A stretch of 64,000 nucleotides of DNA from Polytrichum commune (Eukaryota > Streptophyta > Polytrichopsida > Polytrichales > Polytrichaceae): assembly GCA_950295325.1 (NCBI GenBank), contig OX485805.1, positions 55,018,758-55,082,757 on the forward strand, read 5' to 3'. The position numbers and the translations under genes were made by a program. Every line of letters starts with the position of its first letter. Within the stretch, counting starts at the first letter, position 1. This document shows positions 59,966 to 64,000 of this stretch, piece by piece. Under the pieces are notes generated by a model that was not told the origin of the DNA, ran no database searches, and saw only the letters and a program-made list of their open reading frames with translations.

Positions 59966-62344
59966 AGGGTTGTTTATCTTATGTTGTTTTTGCGAATACC
60001 TTGTCTCTTTACCCATGTAAATTGTCTTGGGTCAAAACCATGTTAAAAAAAAACTACAACTTTGTTTATTCATCCATACAACAACCACAATAAAAATTGG
60101 ATTATTGTTTTTTTTTTACCATAGTAGTAAACATTCAAAATAGTGTGGAATGTCAATATATCAATGTGGGCCAACCTAAGTGTAAATATTATTATAGACA
60201 CTTAAAGATCTAAAAGTTGCATATCACACCTTCATAACATTACTCAACCTCCTTAATGGGATGTGTGGTCCATGGATCTACAAATAATATTATTATCATT
60301 ATTCCAAGGATGAACAAACATAAGGATTTACTCAACCTGAGCAAAAGTGCAATCATTGTCCCATACTAGAAGTTATACACAATCAACATAAAAATATACA
60401 CTAACAAATGCAGTATACCCGTTATGGGTTCACATATGAGCTCACAATTATGATAAAGATAGTCTCTCTCTCTCTCTCTCTCTCTCAAAACATGGGGTGT
60501 AGAGAGATATTAATTCCATTGGCAATTAATCCCAAGTCATTCACCTAGTTTGGGCCTATTCACATGCATATGGCCTATATTTGCGTATTGAACATGCATC
60601 AAATTGACATTAAAGTATATTCGGACAAATCACTTGTTCAAAGATAGTAAGGGTGTGCACTTGTGGGGACAAAACATCAAACGACAACAACAAAAGCAAC
60701 AACACAACAACCACGACTTCAAATGTTTGTACCGTAAAGGGCTCTCTAACATAAAATAAATTTTCTCCCCTCATAATTTGTCATGTGTCGTGCTCACATT
60801 CGCCAAGACCGAAATGTATCCCACATGGAAACTACGTTCCACCACATGTAAAGGTGAAATAGAGAACCTTCTACAGTATTCCATGTTCGCCAACCACCAT
60901 ATTTATGTAGTTTTGCTATCTAGTATACATAATATTGATGGTTGGAATTGTCCAAAAATTCATGCATAAATCCAAACATACTAAAATCATAATTATTAGG
61001 GGAGACTAGGACATTGTTGTGGGGCCAGTTAATGAGGTAATAATCATGTTTTAGTTAGCAAGTTTCATACTAAACAATGATTGGCATACTTTGAAAGGGA
61101 GCTCATCAAAGAGGTAGACTAGCGTTATGTTCAACTTATTTATTTATGGCATAATATATTGGTGCAAAATTCATGTTAGGAAAAATTAATGAATTCTGAA
61201 TAATTACATAGAAATCTAGAGTTCTACGTCTTGACATAGGGTTTAATTTTGATTATTTATATTATTATAAAAAATCACCTCTTATTAATGAGATACATAC
61301 CTATGTCTTTAGTCAAATTTTTATTAAATCAAATCATATTTAAGCATTCAATTCTAAAGTTGGCATTCAAATTTGTATTAGTTTCAACATTATGTGGAAT
61401 ACATTTGGTTCCTATGGCATAAAGAATAAAACTCAAAGATGCCTACAATATGGTTGGTGTAAGGACAATGTTGGAGTATTGTTTGCGCCTGACCTCCACC
61501 CCCATAGCACCTTTCATAAACAAACAAACAAATAAATAAATAAATGTCGGTTTCTCCAAGTCTTGCACAAAATGCACTTTGTAGTAATATGGTCATAACT
61601 AAAGAACTTTGATGTAGATAATGGGTGTTGCCTTACAGTTTATCTTGCTATGCTAAGCTAATGTGTAGCAAAACTCAATCATGAACGCTAAATGTGCGCA
61701 TTGAGATGAAGTTTTGGAGCATAGATGCACCTTCGCATCATCTAGTTGGGGTTACAATGAGACATGGTTTTCGATTTCAATAAGAAATAGAATTTTCAGT
61801 TATCAACTTAAGGTATGGCCACACAATGGGCTTCTACGACTTACACATCATTTGTTAGATGCAATGTTATCGACTCTTAAAGACAACCTACTTCATAGTG
61901 GTCTTTGGGTTCACACGCATTTTTTAAGGCAGAGTTGACATGCTTTTAATAGACACCAAATCTTTTAAAGTTTACAACAATCTCTTTATTGAATGGATCG
62001 ATTCAGTGTGGTTATGTAGTCACACACTAGCCAATTAAAAGTGTGAATTTTGGCAACACATTTGAACATATTCTATATACTCCTTTGGTAAGATGAATTC
62101 ACAAAGTGCAAACTCAATATGATGATTTTACAAACCAGTTTAGTAATAGGTTCTACCAATTTCATTAGAACCGTGAACAACGTTCACTATATAGACAACC
62201 AATTTAACTTAAACTTTCAACCAATTTCATTACATGTTATGAAAAAAATATTGTTTTAGTACTCGTAATCACAACTTCACAAAATCAATTTCAGGAACTA
62301 TACAACTTTATTTCACAAATGATGATATATCGTGTATAAGATTC
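59966..62344. other. No gene seen
   Basis: AT-rich with (TC)n and (AAAT)n tracts. No coding signal recognised. Confidence 0.45.
60462..60486. repeat. (TC)n microsatellite
   Basis: About twelve TC units. Confidence 0.95.
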
Positions 62345-62650
62345 TCTTAATCGCTCCCCACGACTAGCTCTACCAAAATTTTGATTGACCTTTTTAATCC
62401 AACCTTGGACCATGTCTGCAATAATTGCTTGTACATCATCATTAATGTGACCTAATAATGTTCGATGATTTTGGAGATCATTCCAACGGACATGACTTTT
62501 GACATGTCCAAATACCGATTTTGCAACATTGTGAAATGGACTATATATGAAAGCAAACGGAAGTAGACGTGTCCAACATCTTCAAAAGCTTGTTGTATTT
62601 CACGAGATTTGTGAGAGTTGAGGCCTCAACATCATTGTTTCCATTGTTGA
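62345..62650 (-). pseudogene. IS630/Tc1-mariner-type transposase, C-terminal fragment
   Basis: The minus strand gives LNSHKSREIQQAFEDVGHVY (about 62613-62554), then after a frameshift SPFHNVAKSVFGHVKSHVRW and NDLQNHRTLLGHINDDVQAI. This fits the DDE_3 endonuclease pattern (DNxxxH…YSPxLNPIE…KxxVR). The expected Asp before the NSH motif and the LNPIE Glu are missing or altered, so it is inactive. Confidence 0.65.
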
Positions 62651-63480
62651 GGCTTCCAAATAAACACAAACAAAAAGGAACCAATGAATCAACAAAAATA
62701 CAAAGAAAGTGAAACGAAGAGGCAAGAACTTGAGAAGTTGATAATACAAAAACCATATGGTGCCGAAAGACTTATGAAATTGGTTTGGAAGGTTCACGAA
62801 GTTGCTAAAGGTAAAGGTCCATTATCATGAAATTGAGATGTGTCACATGTCAAGTTGGTATAAAAAAATCCATGAACTACTCCAAAAAGTTCATGAAATT
62901 GGTGGAAAGGTTCATGATGAACTAGCTTGGAAACTTCATGAAATTGAGTTTGCACTTTTGTAAGTCATCTTACCGAAGGAGTAAAATATGAAAGAATTCA
63001 CATAAACTTCATGGTGACTTCATAAAGCATTGGGTTTGTATTATATTAAATTTTCAACAATAATTTGCAATTGAGCAGACAAAATAGCATAATTTGAGTC
63101 AATATAAATTTACAAAATAAGTTACTATTTGAAACAACAAATTAATATTGCGACAAATGTTGATACTTCCAATTTAGGCTCTTGATTATCCATGCTCCTT
63201 ATAACTAAGCAGTGGATTTTGGATCCTCAATTGACACAATAGTGATATTAGCCTGAGCCACATACATTGGGCACTAGAGGCAAGCTCAGTCCCAACTCTT
63301 TGTGACATTAATAACAACACTGGAACCTACAAGTGACTTTAAACACTATGGAGTTGAGTTATCTAAACGATTCACAATTGCAAACCATATGAGACAATTC
63401 CCAATGTGATCCTACATTGAAATTGTATGTGGAGTCCAGTAAATTAAATAACATATAATTGCTAGTCAGATGAGACAACT

Positions 63481-63632
63481 TTTTTCTTTCTTTTTGACAT
63501 AAATTGAAAGATCAATTGTAAGAAAGGAACCAAAACACAACCACCTCGGGAGAACCTATATGGGGTTTAACCTTCCAAGTGACAACTAAGTTGCTTTGGG
63601 TCTCAATAAGACCTTTGACCCCCCATGTCGAA
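63481..63632 (-). mobile_element. SINE-like retroposon, family A, 152 bp with 13-bp target duplication
   Basis: Perfect 13-bp direct repeats AGATGAGACAACT lie at 63468-63480 and 63633-63645. On the minus strand the insert begins near CGACATGGGGGGTCAAAGG, passes through GGTTCTCCCGAGGTGGTTG and ends CAATTTATGTCAAAAAGAAA plus an impure A tail. It is the longest copy of the family in the window. Confidence 0.9.
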
Positions 63633-63965
63633 AGATGAGACAACTCTCAGCTGAAAATTGTATGTGGAGTTGGAAGTGCCCACATGCCTTGGTTTACATA
63701 TGTGGTGAACAAGTACATACTACCTATGGTGTGTACCTCCACAACTTTTAACTTATACTATCATGTGATCAATAAGCTTAGACAATGTATATCTAACTTA
63801 GGGATCTCTATCCGATGAATATTTGCTCATATTGTTCAATCTTTTGTTCACATGATAGTCTATCACTTTACAAACGACTGTAGCAAAATATACATGCATA
63901 GTCTATCGAATGTGTATGACGTTGAACTAAGCTGCAAATTGTATTAAGTTCCTTCTAGTCTAAGT

Positions 63966-64000
63966 GTCCCTTTGAGTTACCTTTTGCAATTGAATTTCTC
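63966..64000 (-). mobile_element. Family A retroposon cut by the window edge
   Basis: GAGTTACCTTTTGCAATTGA followed by ATTTCTC closely matches the minus strand of the 45101-45170 insert (GGGTTACCTTTGCAATTGAATTTCTC). The matching strand here is plus, so this copy is probably in plus orientation and its A tail should lie just beyond the window. Confidence 0.55.

Noticed and set aside
1-64000. Organelle-derived insertion (plastid or mitochondrial)
   Set aside because: No stretch recalled any plastid or mitochondrial gene on reading; a database search would be needed to exclude short ones.

Overview
This window looks like nuclear DNA of a land plant with a large, repeat-rich, AT-rich genome and few genes. 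The evidence is one recognisable spliced plant-type gene, long introns, no bacterial-style operons, many short and broken reading frames, and layered relics of LINEs, LTR elements, tRNA-like SINEs and cut-and-paste transposons. The species cannot be named from the sequence. The low gene density and the presence of a piggyBac relic would suit a non-flowering land plant (fern, lycophyte or gymnosperm), but that is inference.

The one confident protein gene lies on the minus strand at 56350-57893. It is a two-coding-exon phospholipid N-methyltransferase (PLMT/PEMT type) with canonical splice sites, a probable leader exon and intron reaching to about 59.4 kb, and promoter-like motifs (telo-box, G-boxes) near 59.4-59.5 kb. 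A diverged tandem duplication of about 340 bp lies in the presumed leader intron. A second, unproven candidate is a 57-codon ORF at 18385-18558 with an excellent start context, downstream of a CT-rich tract and a 30-bp minisatellite.

The rest is mostly transposon debris. In order: a dispersed-repeat copy (69-412); a small foldback element (1353-1546); a 746-bp element with perfect 33-bp inverted ends (5563-6308); a decayed piggyBac transposase on the minus strand (about 6890-8400); a short retroposon with target duplication (10297-10385); a 199-nt hairpin (11357-11555); a pogo/Emigrant-like MITE (12607-13093); the minisatellite and small ORF (17.5-18.6 kb); a LINE reverse transcriptase split by a probable solo LTR (20.1-21.6 kb); an element with palindromic subterminal arrays (27.86-28.92 kb); a repeat family with a local tandem duplication (25.3, 31.2-31.9, 37.5 kb); a foldback MITE (32184-32408); a broken Ty3/gypsy gag (41977-42510); an unidentified broken gene (about 42715-43440, minus); SINE-like copies (4.0, 44.0-44.3, 50.9 kb); an old satellite-like array (45.7-46.95 kb); a 0.63-kb TIR element (48575-49206); and an IS630/mariner-type transposase tail (62345-62650, minus).

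One retroposon family recurs with clear target-site duplications at 10.3, 45.1 and 63.5 kb, and another copy starts at the right edge of the window. A second family of about 420-bp MITE-like repeats has at least eight copies. Apart from PLMT and perhaps the small ORF, nothing here appears to encode a working protein, and the genes do not form a shared pathway.
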